A DNA stretch of 40,500 bases from Leptospira sanjuanensis (GTDB taxonomy: Bacteria > Spirochaetota > Leptospiria > Leptospirales > Leptospiraceae). A program made the translations under genes and the position numbers. Position 1 is the stretch's first letter. Each line of letters opens with the position of its first letter. Below the pieces are notes generated by a model. The model was not told where the DNA came from. It saw only the letters and a program-made list of their open reading frames with translations, and did no database searches. Below, piece after piece: positions 20,172-35,466 of this stretch. The stretch covers positions 2,792,001 to 2,832,500 of the forward strand of contig NZ_JAIZBG010000001.1 in assembly GCF_022267325.1 (NCBI RefSeq). The letters run 5' to 3'.

Positions 20172-20642
20172 CTATAATTTTCTAAATCCGAATTCCAAGA
20201 TAGATGCACTGAATCGATCGTTTTCCTTCGCACTCAATTTGCGTTCTTTGCGACTCGGAACGAAGAGAAAACAATCGACGTATCGATCTTTATAAGCGTC
20301 GCCGTCTTTGATGGAAAAATGAATTTCTAAAAATATTCTTCCATTTTTAACGACACTTTGATACTGAATTTCTTTATGATATTCTCCGTTTAGCTTTACG
20401 GAAATGATCGAAGCATATCTGGAGGGAAGAGAATCATTCCCGCCAAGAACGATTTGATAATCGCCTTTTTCTTTCGTTTCCAATCGGGTCGTGATTCGTA
20501 AGTTATCGGCGACGCTAAAATTCATATAAAACGGATAATCGGAAGCGACTTCGTATTTTTGTCGCTCCTCTTCGCTCGATATTTGTTTTACGGAAAACAA
20601 ATAAACGAAAAGAAGATTCAGGAAAAGGTAAATTCCGTTCAT
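20172..20642 (-). CDS. Secreted hypothetical protein
   Basis: 156 residues with an N-terminal signal (MNGIYLFLNLLFVYLFSVKQ) and a polar, beta-rich mature part without cysteines. GGAGAACTT lies directly before the ATG and supports this start. First gene of a probable two-gene operon with the PH-like membrane protein. I do not recognise the family. Confidence 0.65.
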   Translation of the reverse strand: MNGIYLFLNLLFVYLFSVKQISSEEERQKYEVASDYPFYMNFSVADNLRITTRLETKEKGDYQIVLGGNDSLPSRYASIISVKLNGEYHKEIQYQSVVKNGRIFLEIHFSIKDGDAYKDRYVDCFLFVPSRKERKLSAKENDRFSASILEFGFRKL

Positions 20643-20862
20643 AAGTTCTCCACAAAAAAGCGATGGCCCATAACGTCACAAAATTCAGCGGAACGCTCTC
20701 TTGGGATCGGGTTCCAAATCCTTCGGCAATAGCGCCGCAACCATTCGCTTGTTACGGAAACGATGATTTTCCAACTTCCTTGGAAGCCAACGCGACGCTC
20801 CGCTGCCTTTTGGCAATCTCGTTCACTATAACGTGACCCGTAGGAAGCGTTATTGAGTTTTC
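20643..20862. other. 220-bp non-coding stretch with several hairpins
   Basis: Contains CTTCC-TT-GGAAG, TGCC-TTTT-GGCA and, at 20828-20853, ATAACG...CGTTAT with a 14-base loop. ATAACGTCAC at 20670 is nearly repeated as ATAACGTGAC at 20828. An open frame across it leans on the QueD-family gene in another frame and has no protein-like character. It may be a structured leader, a terminator region or a degenerate repeat. Confidence 0.4.
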
Positions 20863-21269
<407 letters not shown>

Positions 21270-21272
21270 CTC

Positions 21273-21300
21273 TTGACTTTCTTTCCCAGGTCTATATATT
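21273..21300 (+). promoter_or_regulatory. Likely promoter of the DUF1858 gene
   Basis: TTGACT at 21273-21278 and TATATT at 21295-21300 with a 16-bp spacer. It would give a leader of about 125 nt before the ATG at 21433, containing a GCAGCTGC palindrome. Confidence 0.45.
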
Positions 21301-21432
21301 GGAAGCAGCTGCAACTTCGAGGCGGTTTCGGTTCGACGAGACGGCACTCGATTTATTTTTCGCGGTTTGCAGAAGCAAAATATCCGTATCGTTTGAATTC
21401 GAGTGCGGTATTTTAGTGATAGGAGATATTCA

Positions 21433-21660
<228 letters not shown>

Positions 21661-21664
21661 AAAC

Positions 21665-21696
21665 AATCCCGGGGAAAATTCGTTTCTCCGGGGATT
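21665..21696 (+). terminator. Intrinsic terminator after the DUF1858 gene
   Basis: AATCCC pairs with GGGATT, and the inner GGGGA pairs with TCTCC with one wobble and one bulge, around a nine-base loop. TTTTCC follows, giving a short T-rich tail. Confidence 0.65.
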
Positions 21697-21827
21697 TTCC
21701 TTTCCTAAATCCTCCTTTTTAAAATCCTTTTTCCAATCATTCATCGTCGTAAAAAACGTTTATCGATAGCGATCTTCGTTCCATCGGTTTTCAATCAAGC
21801 TTCTCTTCTTCAGTTGTTATAGAAACG

Positions 21828-22586
21828 ATGCGCGTGCGACTTTCCTTCTTTCTACATTCGCTACAATGGATCGGAATTTTTTGGTTCTTCGTTTTCGTTT
21901 CGTTCCTCTCCGTCGAAGCGATTCAGATAGAAGTGTTCGTTCCTTTGTGCGACGGAACTCAACTCGCGTGCGGAAAAGGAAAGGCGGGAGATGTCCGTTC
22001 ACTCGAAGGAAATCTTTACTGGGGTGCGGCCTACGGCGTGGAATCTTTTTTTAAGAAGGCATCCGGCTACAAAATCGTCGAACGCAACGATGAAAGACAA
22101 GGTTCTCCCGTTTTAAGACGACTCCGAGTGGAACGAATTCCACACAAGGGAGAACAAAAAGTTTCGATTCTATTTCATGCTTATGCGGGAGACAAGATCG
22201 ACGACGCGTTAAACGACTTTTTAAGCGCGAGCGCGGGAAACAGCGGATCTGATCTGATCGTATGGGCGGGTCACGATCGATTGATGGATCGTTTCCCGCC
22301 GAATTCGAAACGGTCGTCGAATTCTCCGAAACCGACCGCGGTCTTAGCTTGTGAAAGCGAAAAATACTTCGGCCCCGTTCTGCGATCGATCGGTTCAACT
22401 CCCGTCGTTTTAACGAGAACGTTCATGGCTCCCGAAGCGTATCTGATTCAAGCGTTAGCCGACACCGCCGCCATATCCGGAGTCAAAAACAAACGAGCGA
22501 TTCGATCGGCGTTAGTCGATTCCTATGCAAAATACCAACGCATTTCCAAACGCGCCGCCGGAACCGTGTTTTCGAAATTGGACTAA
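21828..22586 (+). CDS. Membrane-anchored or secreted hypothetical, possible caspase-like His-Cys fold
   Basis: 252 residues with a hydrophobic N-terminus ([17 protein letters not shown]). The mature part starts with [19 protein letters not shown] and [18 protein letters not shown], which I recall as the opening of an uncharacterised bacterial family. Two later blocks have the clan-CD protease pattern of a hydrophobic strand ending in His and another ending in Cys: [10 protein letters not shown] (His149) and PTAVLACES (Cys175). Whether this is an active peptidase is inference. There is no strong ribosome site at the ATG. Confidence 0.7.
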   Translation: MRVRLSFFLHSLQWIGIFWFFVFVSFLSVEAIQIEVFVPLCDGTQLACGKGKAGDVRSLEGNLYWGAAYGVESFFKKASGYKIVERNDERQGSPVLRRLRVERIPHKGEQKVSILFHAYAGDKIDDALNDFLSASAGNSGSDLIVWAGHDRLMDRFPPNSKRSSNSPKPTAVLACESEKYFGPVLRSIGSTPVVLTRTFMAPEAYLIQALADTAAISGVKNKRAIRSALVDSYAKYQRISKRAAGTVFSKLD

Positions 22587-22682
22587 AGTTTAAGAGCTCC
22601 GCGAGCATGTTCTTCAGAATCGAATACAAACAAACATTTATTTGGAACGCGACTCTCGCAGATTGAAAGATATTTCGCGCGT

Positions 22683-23489
22683 TTACGAAGCGGCGGGAAT
22701 GTAGTAATACCGAACTCCGGCCTTTCTGAAATAATGGCGGATGCGATTGTCTTCGCTTCGAATCTCCGCGTTTTCCAGAGGTTTGAGACCTTTGCGGAAC
22801 GTTCCTTCGTTGATCTGAAGTATTTCGCCTAACGTATCAAAGCGGTAGAATTCCAAACCGGTTTCTCGCTTTAAAACGAGCAAGTTCATCGTAAGAAAAC
22901 TTTCGTTTCGATATTCCTCTTCGGAAAGTCCGTATACGAACGCGCTCGGAAAAATTCTGTAAACGGAGCCCTTGTATTCCACCGTGTTTTTTCTACGATC
23001 CAAATCCTTGAGAATGGTATAAGAAGAACGATCCGTGATAAAGTAAATCGTTCCGCAGCGAAACGTAATGTACTGATTTCCTTTTTTACCCGTAGCGGAA
23101 GGAAGCACGACTCCGGACGAAATCATATCGCCGGGAGAATAATGATGTTCGGCAATTTTTCCGAGACGGTTGCGTAAGGATTCGTCGAGGAATTCCACCG
23201 AATCGGTTCGTTTCATTTTTCCGAGCTGATGAAAGATTCGATCGAACTCGTTTTTTTCGTAACCTTTGTTGCGTACGAAGGTATCGAGCTGCTTCTTGAG
23301 GGTTTTCAGTCGAATCTGAAAATAAGGAGAATCGTTTTTCCCGGCGAGATCGAACATCTCGTCCCACAGAGTTTCGAGTTCCCGGATCTCGTCCTTTTGA
23401 TCGAAGGTCTTTTTTTCGACCTTTTCCAAAATGCTTTCGAATTTATGTTTTAAATCGAAAAAGAATCGGGAATCTCTAACCGGGTCCAT
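22683..23489 (-). CDS. Hypothetical cytoplasmic protein
   Basis: 268 residues without signal peptide or membrane helix. The first ~110 residues are charged and helical, with coiled-coil character ([20 protein letters not shown]). The rest is a mixed globular part that ends near aromatic [17 protein letters not shown]. It lies downstream of rodA on the same strand, separated by 78 bp, and may be part of or follow that transcript. I do not recognise it. Confidence 0.6.
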   Translation of the reverse strand: MDPVRDSRFFFDLKHKFESILEKVEKKTFDQKDEIRELETLWDEMFDLAGKNDSPYFQIRLKTLKKQLDTFVRNKGYEKNEFDRIFHQLGKMKRTDSVEFLDESLRNRLGKIAEHHYSPGDMISSGVVLPSATGKKGNQYITFRCGTIYFITDRSSYTILKDLDRRKNTVEYKGSVYRIFPSAFVYGLSEEEYRNESFLTMNLLVLKRETGLEFYRFDTLGEILQINEGTFRKGLKPLENAEIRSEDNRIRHYFRKAGVRYYYIPAAS

Positions 23490-23567
23490 ACGCGTATTTT
23501 TATTATCGGACGTTATATCGTTTTTTTCAACGGGAGAATTTTTCGAAAAAAACGACGCGCCCTAAAC

Positions 23568-27012
<3,445 letters not shown>

Positions 27013-27013
27013 C

Positions 27014-27522
<509 letters not shown>

Positions 27523-27526
<4 letters not shown>

Positions 27527-28629
27527 TGTAAGTCGTCCTCGCTCGGTGCGGCGGAAGGATTTTTAGGCGCGTTGGTCTGCGGCTTATTGCCGTTAGGCGA
27601 AAGAGGATTTTTAGATTGATTCTCTTTTTGACGATCCTCTCCCGGATAATTGAGTTCTCCGAAATACGGATTTTCGATCGTGATGTTTTGTCCTTCCGGC
27701 CAAGTCTCGAGCCATTTTTCCGGCAGCTTGAGAATGATCGTTACGCTTTCGAGCATCTCGAAACGGACAAACGGTTTTAAGAATGCGCTCTTGAAACTTC
27801 CGTTTCTGGGTCCCTCTTCCGTGATAAGTCCGACGGGAATTCCCGCGGGAAAAACGCCTCCTCCTCCGGAAGTATAAACCGGTTTCCCGATTTTACTCAA
27901 GGACTCCGTGTATTGGATCATCTCGCTCGGTCCCATCGGATATTCTCCGAAGACTCTCGGATCGATGATGATTCCGCTGTCGATATAGTTCAAGAGAGCT
28001 TCCGTTCCCCTTCCCGAGTTTCCGGAAAGATTGGCCCAAAGATTCGTTTCGGGCATCGAAACTCCCATGTTGAAGTTGGAGTTGATGATCGGTTGTACGA
28101 CAGCCGATCCACCAGTGACGGCGATCACTTTCCCGACAAGCGCCTCGATAATCGCGCCCTTTTGATCCACGGCCCTTGCGGTCACGGGCATGTAGGGCTT
28201 GAGTCCCGCGTCCGCGCCCTTATCGATGATGATGGTTCTATAAATCGAGTTCAAACGAACCGACAAAACTTCGGCTTTGATGCTCGCGTATTTTTGTCTG
28301 CTTTGAAAGCGGAGTTCTTTGCGGAGAGAATCGTTTTCGCGGTTCGCTTTTTCCAAATCCTGAGGAAGAAGTTTGTAATCTTCCATGACCGCAACGCATG
28401 AATCCCTTTCCTTGCGGACGGTTTCAAATGATTCTAACTTGTTATAAGCGCCTTTGAAAAATCCACCGAAGGAATCGATGGAACCCGAAACGATGTCGCC
28501 CACTCTTTGAAAGCTGGCGATTCCACGGACGATCACATTGCTTCGGAACGTTAAGGAAAGAATGGAGAATAAAACGCAAAATAGGAGTGAGACCGTCTCT
28601 TTACTTCGGCTGAGCTGAAACCATAACAT
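27523..28629 (-). CDS. mreC: Rod-shape-determining protein MreC
   Basis: 368 residues: a short cytoplasmic end, one membrane helix ([17 protein letters not shown]), a coiled coil (~residues 60-110, [20 protein letters not shown]), and the periplasmic beta-barrel part with [28 protein letters not shown] and [15 protein letters not shown] motifs. The C-terminal ~45 residues (after [14 protein letters not shown]) are Pro- and Asn-rich and look disordered. MreC links MreB to PBP2 in the elongasome. mreB is 80 bp upstream, with a nested hairpin between. Confidence 0.92.
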
Positions 28630-28648
28630 CGAATCTTCTTTTGCTCCC

Positions 28649-28691
28649 GGCCGTGGTCCGAACGATTTGACGTTCGTCCGGAGTTACGGCC
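28649..28691. promoter_or_regulatory. Nested hairpin in the mreB-mreC gap, with a dispersed-motif variant
   Basis: GGCCG (28649-28653) pairs with CGGCC (28687-28691), enclosing a second stem CGAACG-ATTTGA-CGTTCG (28659-28676). GTCCGGAGTTACGGCC (28676-28691) is a variant of the dispersed motif. Because mreC depends on transcription through this gap or a promoter within it, the structure may act as a processing site or partial terminator that sets MreB above MreC. Confidence 0.5.
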
Positions 28692-28709
28692 CGTTTCGTA
28701 CGAAACTTC

Positions 28710-29732
28710 TTAACGGATTCCCGGTTTGATGTATTTCAACTCGTCGAGATACTTTCCGGTTCCGAGCACCACACAAGTCAACGGGTTCTCCGCACGGAAA
28801 ACGGGAACTCCGGTTTCCTTGGAAAGATACGTTTCGAGTCCTCGGAGGAGACAACCGCCTCCTGTAAGAACGATTCCTCTTTCCACGATGTCGGATGCAA
28901 GTTCGGGCGGAGTTCTTTCCAGAACTCGTTTGATTCCGTCTAAGATTTCGTCTGTCGGTTCTTTGAGGGCTTTGCGGATCTCGTTGGATTCCAACTCGAG
29001 CGTTCTTGGTAAACCGGAGATCGCGTCACGACCGCGCACTTCCATCGTCTCCGCTTTCTTTTCCGGATACGCGTTTCCTATGGTGAGTTTGATATCTTCC
29101 GCAGTTCTTTCCCCGACAACCAAGTTGTATTGGTTTCTGAGATATTTAATGATTGCCTCGTCGAACTCGTCTCCACCGGTACGAATGGATTCTGCGATTA
29201 CCATTCCCCCGAGAGAGATCACCGCGATTTCGGTGGTTCCACCGCCGATATCCACGATCATGTTTCCGGCAGGTTCGTTGATCGGGATGTTCGCTCCGAT
29301 GGCAGCCGCAAGCGCTTCTTCGATGAGGAAGATTTCTCTCGCTCCCGCTTGTTCCGCAGATTCACGAACAGCGCGTCGCTCTACCTCGGTAATTCCGGAC
29401 GGAACTCCGATCACGATTCTCGGTTTTACGAAAGTGGTGCGGTTGTGCACTTTCGCGATAAAATAACGGATCATTTTTTCGACGGTTTCAAAGTCTGCGA
29501 TTACCCCGTCCTTCATCGGACGGATTGCCACGATTTCGCCGGGCGTTCTACCCAACATACGCTTTGCTTCCTGCCCTACTGCGAGAACCTTACCGGTCGC
29601 TGCGTGAACCGCAACTACGGAAGGTTCGGAAAGAACAATCCCCTGTCCTTTTACATGCACCAGAGTATTTGCCGTCCCCAGGTCAATTCCCATATCGTTG
29701 GAAAACAGGGCATAGAGATTATCAAATATCAT
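28710..29732 (-). CDS. mreB: Actin-like rod-shape protein MreB
   Basis: 340-residue bacterial actin that forms filaments at the inner membrane and directs lateral wall synthesis. It has phosphate-1 motif [15 protein letters not shown], phosphate-2 [18 protein letters not shown] and the adenosine motif [26 protein letters not shown] lies upstream of the ATG. It is the first gene of the shape cluster, and is divergent from ppx/gppA with a 192-bp intergenic region. Confidence 0.97.
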   Translation of the reverse strand: MIFDNLYALFSNDMGIDLGTANTLVHVKGQGIVLSEPSVVAVHAATGKVLAVGQEAKRMLGRTPGEIVAIRPMKDGVIADFETVEKMIRYFIAKVHNRTTFVKPRIVIGVPSGITEVERRAVRESAEQAGAREIFLIEEALAAAIGANIPINEPAGNMIVDIGGGTTEIAVISLGGMVIAESIRTGGDEFDEAIIKYLRNQYNLVVGERTAEDIKLTIGNAYPEKKAETMEVRGRDAISGLPRTLELESNEIRKALKEPTDEILDGIKRVLERTPPELASDIVERGIVLTGGGCLLRGLETYLSKETGVPVFRAENPLTCVVLGTGKYLDELKYIKPGIR

Positions 29733-29739
29733 TTCGTGT

Positions 29740-29780
<41 letters not shown>

Positions 29781-29839
29781 GAAAACGGAAATTCCTGCAG
29801 AACTTTCCGCATTGGACCGGTTTCAATAATTTCAGCGGT

Positions 29840-29894
<55 letters not shown>

Positions 29895-29924
29895 GATTTT
29901 AGCGAAAAAGCAATCTGTTCAACC

Positions 29925-31487
<1,563 letters not shown>

Positions 31488-31637
31488 CGTTGTCGCGGCC
31501 CGGGTTTTTATAATCAGGAATCGAAAAAGAATCCTTTCTGAAACGAACGAGATTTTATTCAGAAAAATAAGAGGAGAAGATTTTACAGATGGAATTCCTG
31601 GGACATCGTAACGAATCCGCTCTCGCTTTACGAAGAT

Positions 31638-31781
31638 ATGATCGAAATCCTAATCCGCATCCGAGGAAACGACAAACTATTGGGAATTCTGATTTTAATG
31701 TCCGCGTCGATATTTTTCGGTTATCTGCTTGTCTACGCCCTAACTCGTTTTTCGTCGCATTTGAAAAAAAACGAAGCATAA
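31638..31781 (+). CDS. Small single-pass membrane protein, possibly frameshifted at its 5' end
   Basis: 47 residues from an ATG at 31638: a polar start (MIEILIRIRGNDK), a clear membrane helix (LLGILILMSASIFFGYLLVY) and a basic tail. The same frame continues upstream with protein-like WNSWDIVTNPLSLYED but has no start codon there. A strong Shine-Dalgarno (GAGGAGAAG at 31571-31579) fits an ATG at 31589 that is in another frame. So the gene may start at 31589 with a one-base shift shortly after, or simply at 31638. It is followed by the DUF4349 gene. Confidence 0.45.
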   Translation: MIEILIRIRGNDKLLGILILMSASIFFGYLLVYALTRFSSHLKKNEA

Positions 31782-31892
31782 CGTTAAACGAAGTATCGCC
31801 GAAAAAAAGCGAGAACGAAACTCGGACAACGGGAAAAGGGTCAAATCCATTCAATATTCGGAATATTCTTTGATTAAAAAGGAGAAGGTTGT

Positions 31893-32765
31893 ATGAATCC
31901 GAAATTCAAATTAGGAGCTTGGGTTTCCGCGGGCGTTTTTATTTTCTTATTTCTGTTTCGTCTCGTGTACGGATATGCATACGGCTCGAGGAGCGTCGGA
32001 GCGGAATTCCAGTACAATGCACAATCGGCTCCGAACGGCGAAGGCTCGTTCTACAAACAAAACATCGCATCCAAAAAAATCCGCTACGAAAACGCGGGAT
32101 CTCCTCCGAAAAGCGTAGATCAGAAATACGAAAAGGTCGCGACGATCGAATCTCAATCCTCCGATCTCGAGGAAGACGAAAAGAAAGTTCGGGAGTTGAT
32201 CAACAAAAGCGGATCGATCATTCAGAACGAAAACAGCTCCGGCCTGAAACAAAGAAAAAACCGAGTCGTCAAACTCGCCGTTGGCGTTCCTCCGGAGAAG
32301 TTCGACGAACTGGTCGAACAATTCAAACAGATCGGAAAAATACTGTTGTTGACGATCGACAAAAAAGACAAGACGAACGAATATAAGGATTTGCAGGCAA
32401 AAAAAGAATCCCTGTTAAAAACGCGGAACTCCTTAAACTCTCTTAAGAGCAAAGGAGGAAGAATCGACGAATTCGTGACCCTCGAAAATCGAATCCTGGA
32501 AATCGAAGACGAAATCCAAAAACTCGGAATCAGCTTGGGAGAATTCGATTCCGAAAACGAATTTTGCACCGTCTTACTCACGTTATACGAAAACAAATCC
32601 TCGGACGAGATCGGAATTTTCCATCGAATCAAGGTCGCGCTCGAATGGACGATTAAATACTATCTTCTATTGACGTTCTCTTTGTTGTTTGCGGTTTTAT
32701 TGATCCACTATTCGTTTCCGCTATTGGAAAAAATCAAAAACTTGGTTACGAAAAGAATTCCCTAA
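31893..32765 (+). CDS. DUF4349-domain membrane protein
   Basis: 290 residues: an N-terminal membrane helix (GAWVSAGVFIFLFLFRLVYG), a periplasmic DUF4349-type domain with VKLAVGVPPEKFDELVEQF, a long charged coiled coil (KDLQAKKESLLKTRNSLNSL and on to ~residue 215), and a C-terminal helix (YYLLLTFSLLFAVLLIHYSF). GGAGAAGG lies before the ATG. Both ends are anchored in the membrane with the coiled coil outside the cytoplasm. Function is unknown for the family. Confidence 0.85.
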   Translation: MNPKFKLGAWVSAGVFIFLFLFRLVYGYAYGSRSVGAEFQYNAQSAPNGEGSFYKQNIASKKIRYENAGSPPKSVDQKYEKVATIESQSSDLEEDEKKVRELINKSGSIIQNENSSGLKQRKNRVVKLAVGVPPEKFDELVEQFKQIGKILLLTIDKKDKTNEYKDLQAKKESLLKTRNSLNSLKSKGGRIDEFVTLENRILEIEDEIQKLGISLGEFDSENEFCTVLLTLYENKSSDEIGIFHRIKVALEWTIKYYLLLTFSLLFAVLLIHYSFPLLEKIKNLVTKRIP

Positions 32766-33211
32766 GAACAACCTCGTTCCGCTGCGATCCCGGACTTTAT
32801 CATCTGATCCCATCGAAAACGGCCTGTTCATTCGATCAAAGACGGCAACTTCCTCCGAGATCGCACAACGGAGGAAGTTCTACGAGGAACTTCTGAATTT
32901 CAGGATGTCCCGGAAGCGGATTTTCTCGAAGTAGCAAACCGTAGGATCTCCTACGTTCAACGGAGTGACCCGTTGCAAATCTTGAAGCGTAGCAGTTCCT
33001 ACAATTTCAAGGGATGATCCGTGAGTCGCACGGTGTATGAGTTCCTACACACAAAAATTCTGTCTCGTTGATTTATAAAATGTGGTAGTTCCCACAAATC
33101 CCGCCCAAAACCAAACCCAACGTTTGGCCCGACAAACAATCAAACCCAAAAACGACTTTCAAAACGAAAACGGAAATCGTAAACTGACCATCCAACTGAG
33201 GATCTTTGAAA
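32766..33211. repeat. 446-bp intergenic region with a cluster of AGTTCC-core hairpins
   Basis: No gene is seen, but several perfect short inverted repeats follow one another. They include AACTTCCTCCG...CGGAGGAAGTT (32847-32879, 11-bp arms), CGTAGGA-TC-TCCTACG (32940-32955), CAACGG...CCGTTG (32958-32975), GTAG-CAGTTC-CTAC nested in CTTGAA...TTCAAG (32981-33011), GTGTA...TACAC (33033-33050) and TGTGG-TAGTTC-CCACA (33081-33096). Several share an AGTTCC loop or arm with the dispersed GGCCGGAGTTCCGTCC motif. I recall similar short hairpins as common between genes in pathogenic Leptospira. The first may end the DUF4349 transcript. Confidence 0.6.
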
Positions 33212-33919
33212 ATGACCGTCGATCAAGTGATGCAAGAATTAAAAAGTATGGGATCGGAAGCCGTCAAAAAAATCTTTATCAATCACGGAGCTAAGGGAGA
33301 AGTCTTCGGCGTAAAAGTGGGAGATCTCAAAAAGATCCAAAAGAAAGTCAAAAAGGACAACGAACTTTCCTTGCAGTTATACAAAACGGGAAATGTCGAT
33401 GCGATGTATCTCGCCGGTCTGATCGCGGATGAAAAACGGATTCAAAAAAAGGATCTTCAAAGTTGGGTAAAGAACGCAGGTTCGCCGATGATCAGCGAAT
33501 GCACGGTCGCATGGATCGCCGCCGAAAGCAAGTACGGATGGGAACTCGCCAAGGAATGGATCGAGTCCGACAAAGAAAGCGTCGCCTCTTCCGGTTGGAG
33601 CACTCTTTCGAGTTTATTATCCATCGTTCCCGACGATCAAATCGATCCGAAAGAAATTTCAAAACTTCTCAAACGAGCGGAAACCAAAATCCATAAGGCT
33701 CAGAATCGGGTCCGCTATTGTATGAACGGATTCGTCATCGCAGTGGGCGGCTTTTATAAGGCGCTTTCCGAAGAAGCTCTTGAAACGGCAAAAAGAATCG
33801 GCAAAGTCGAAGTGCTGATGGGTAATACGGCGTGTAACGTCCCGGACGCTCCCGGATATATTCTGAAAATGAAGAAGATGGGAAAGATCGGAAACAAGAA
33901 AAAGATGGCGCGTTGTTAA
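33212..33919 (+). CDS. DNA alkylation repair protein, AlkD-like
   Basis: 235 residues of the HEAT-like AlkD/AlkC superfamily, glycosylases that remove alkylated bases. Conserved segments include FGVKVGDLKKIQKKVKKDNE, DAMYLAGLIAD, ECTVAWIAAESKYGWELAKE and SSGWSTLSSLL, in alpha-alpha repeats. GAGGAT at 33198-33203 lies eight bases before the ATG at 33212, so this start is chosen over TTG at 33206. The C-terminus is basic (KMKKMGKIGNKKKMARC). Close family members of this branch are not all active glycosylases. Confidence 0.85.
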   Translation: MTVDQVMQELKSMGSEAVKKIFINHGAKGEVFGVKVGDLKKIQKKVKKDNELSLQLYKTGNVDAMYLAGLIADEKRIQKKDLQSWVKNAGSPMISECTVAWIAAESKYGWELAKEWIESDKESVASSGWSTLSSLLSIVPDDQIDPKEISKLLKRAETKIHKAQNRVRYCMNGFVIAVGGFYKALSEEALETAKRIGKVEVLMGNTACNVPDAPGYILKMKKMGKIGNKKKMARC

Positions 33920-34111
33920 GAAGATCCGTTTTGTTAAGCGAAATGAATCGGGCGCTTCTGCTCCCATTCCCAAAAAAAGCTTGTATCCCCATAACAATCG
34001 CAGACCCGGCTTGTTACGCGCTCAGGCTATCGCCTTCGGTCTCCTCTTCGAGGAGACTGCTGACGCACGCTCCACATCCGTAGCGCGGGCTTTACCGATT
34101 TCTATACCGAC
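33920..34111. other. 192-bp gap with a strong hairpin
   Basis: Lies between convergent genes. GTCTCCTC-TTC-GAGGAGAC at 34039-34057 is a perfect 8-bp stem, flanked by GCGCTC- and GTAGCGCG-type words like those in the GC-rich block at 5245-5340. It may terminate one or both neighbours, though it has no T-run. Confidence 0.45.
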
Positions 34112-35236
34112 CTACTCGAAATCGGACTTGGAAATACTTTTAAAAATTCTTTCGGATAAAATCGGAATCAACTTTTGCATACCGCAGATGTTCAAATGTG
34201 TGTAGTCTCCGAAATCGCTCCTTTGAAAAACACGACTACCTACTTTTAAAATCGGAATTTCCTTTTCTATAAGAATCGATTCCCAGATCGTTCCTTGCGG
34301 GAGAGACGAAATTCTTTCGTCAAAATCGGGGCGAAACGGTAAGGAGAGGGCTAACACGGGAACGTCCTTCGATTTTAGATACGCGAACAAACTCTCCCAA
34401 GCTTCCAAAGCGGACTTTCTCGTTTTCCGAAGGGCAAATTCGGGATTCGGCGGTAAATCGATCGGATGCTCGTTCGGAACACAAATACCGTCAAAAGAGG
34501 TTCGGCTCCCCCAATTCAAGTATCCTTTATTTTTTGAATATTCAATTTCCAGAAATCGATTTTGCTCCTTATTTCGCTTCCATTTTTCGAACGGGTTCCC
34601 GTGTAGAAGCCGATCCAAATTCTTTTCCGAGTAGCTAAACTCGTCCCCTTCTCCCGCGATTTTCAACGAGGTGGAAACTCCCGCGTTCAGACGCAGAAAC
34701 GGAAAAACTCTTCCTAAAAGGTAAAAAATTCCGTTGGAAAGAGTTTTGAGATAAAAATCGCTCCATTGTCGCGTTGTAAAAATTTCAGAATGAAAAGAAT
34801 CGTAATTCAACACAAGACTTCGATGAGCGCTCGCAACATCCATATCCGAAAGAGAAAATACGGAACCGTTAACGATCACAAGATGCGGTTTGATTCCGAT
34901 CTCGGTTTCGTAGTCCTTGTAACGCAAAAGCATCCCTTCGGGTTGTTCCGAAGGCCGAGGTAAAAACCAGATCGGACGGCCGATTTTCTTTTCCAATTCC
35001 TGCGGATGAATGCCGGAAAGAATCTGACTGTCTCCCAAAAATACGACGGGAGCCAAATCCTTCGATCTCTCGAAACTCGATTCCGTTAACAAGGAAGAAT
35101 CGATTCTCGAAAGGCGATCGTATAGAAAGGAATTTTTTTCCTGGAACCGAACTAAAAACGGAAATGTGAAAAACTGAATTACGACGAGGGAAATCAAAAC
35201 TGCGGTGGAATAAAAGATTAAGTTTTTATAATTCAT
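34112..35236 (-). CDS. DUF1574-type SGNH-fold membrane protein
   Basis: About 374 residues with one N-terminal membrane helix (LIFYSTAVLISLVVIQFFTF) and an extracytoplasmic SGNH/GDSL-like domain: block I VVFLGDSQILSG with the Ser nucleophile, and a late block with FGDYTHLN giving the Asp and His. This matches DUF1574 proteins of Leptospira, which act, by analogy with AlgX/DltD, as partners of MBOAT acyltransferases that O-acylate surface polymers. ATG 35236 is chosen; the frame opens at TTG 35257. The MBOAT gene is 230 bp upstream on the same strand. Confidence 0.82.
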   Translation of the reverse strand: MNYKNLIFYSTAVLISLVVIQFFTFPFLVRFQEKNSFLYDRLSRIDSSLLTESSFERSKDLAPVVFLGDSQILSGIHPQELEKKIGRPIWFLPRPSEQPEGMLLRYKDYETEIGIKPHLVIVNGSVFSLSDMDVASAHRSLVLNYDSFHSEIFTTRQWSDFYLKTLSNGIFYLLGRVFPFLRLNAGVSTSLKIAGEGDEFSYSEKNLDRLLHGNPFEKWKRNKEQNRFLEIEYSKNKGYLNWGSRTSFDGICVPNEHPIDLPPNPEFALRKTRKSALEAWESLFAYLKSKDVPVLALSLPFRPDFDERISSLPQGTIWESILIEKEIPILKVGSRVFQRSDFGDYTHLNICGMQKLIPILSERIFKSISKSDFE

Positions 35237-35466
35237 TGCATTCTGCTTTGCAAACAAGCCTTCAGTAGGTTTTCATACACGCAAACGATCCTATAAACAT
35301 TTCTCGAAGGACATTTTCCATAAAATTTGAAACGTATCCGAGTTCGAAAAAGAGTCACGCGAATATTTCGCATGGATCACAAGCATTTTTAATTTCGACG
35401 GTTTGTCGGAACAACTTTTAATTTATCCTTGCCAAACATACGAATTGGCTCCGCACATACTTCTTT
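35237..35466. other. 230-bp gap between MBOAT and DUF1574 genes
   Basis: AT-rich; no gene, motif copy or strong hairpin seen. It may hold a separate promoter for the DUF1574 gene. Confidence 0.4.

Noticed and set aside
22711..22723. CGAACTCCGGCC in the hypothetical gene at 22683-23489
   Set aside because: Only the right half of the motif matches; the left half is unrelated, so it is probably chance.
29398..29413. GGACGGAACTCCGAT inside mreB, resembling the dispersed motif
   Set aside because: It encodes the conserved GVPSG stretch of MreB, so protein constraint explains it. It lacks the right-hand GGCC and the left-hand GT.
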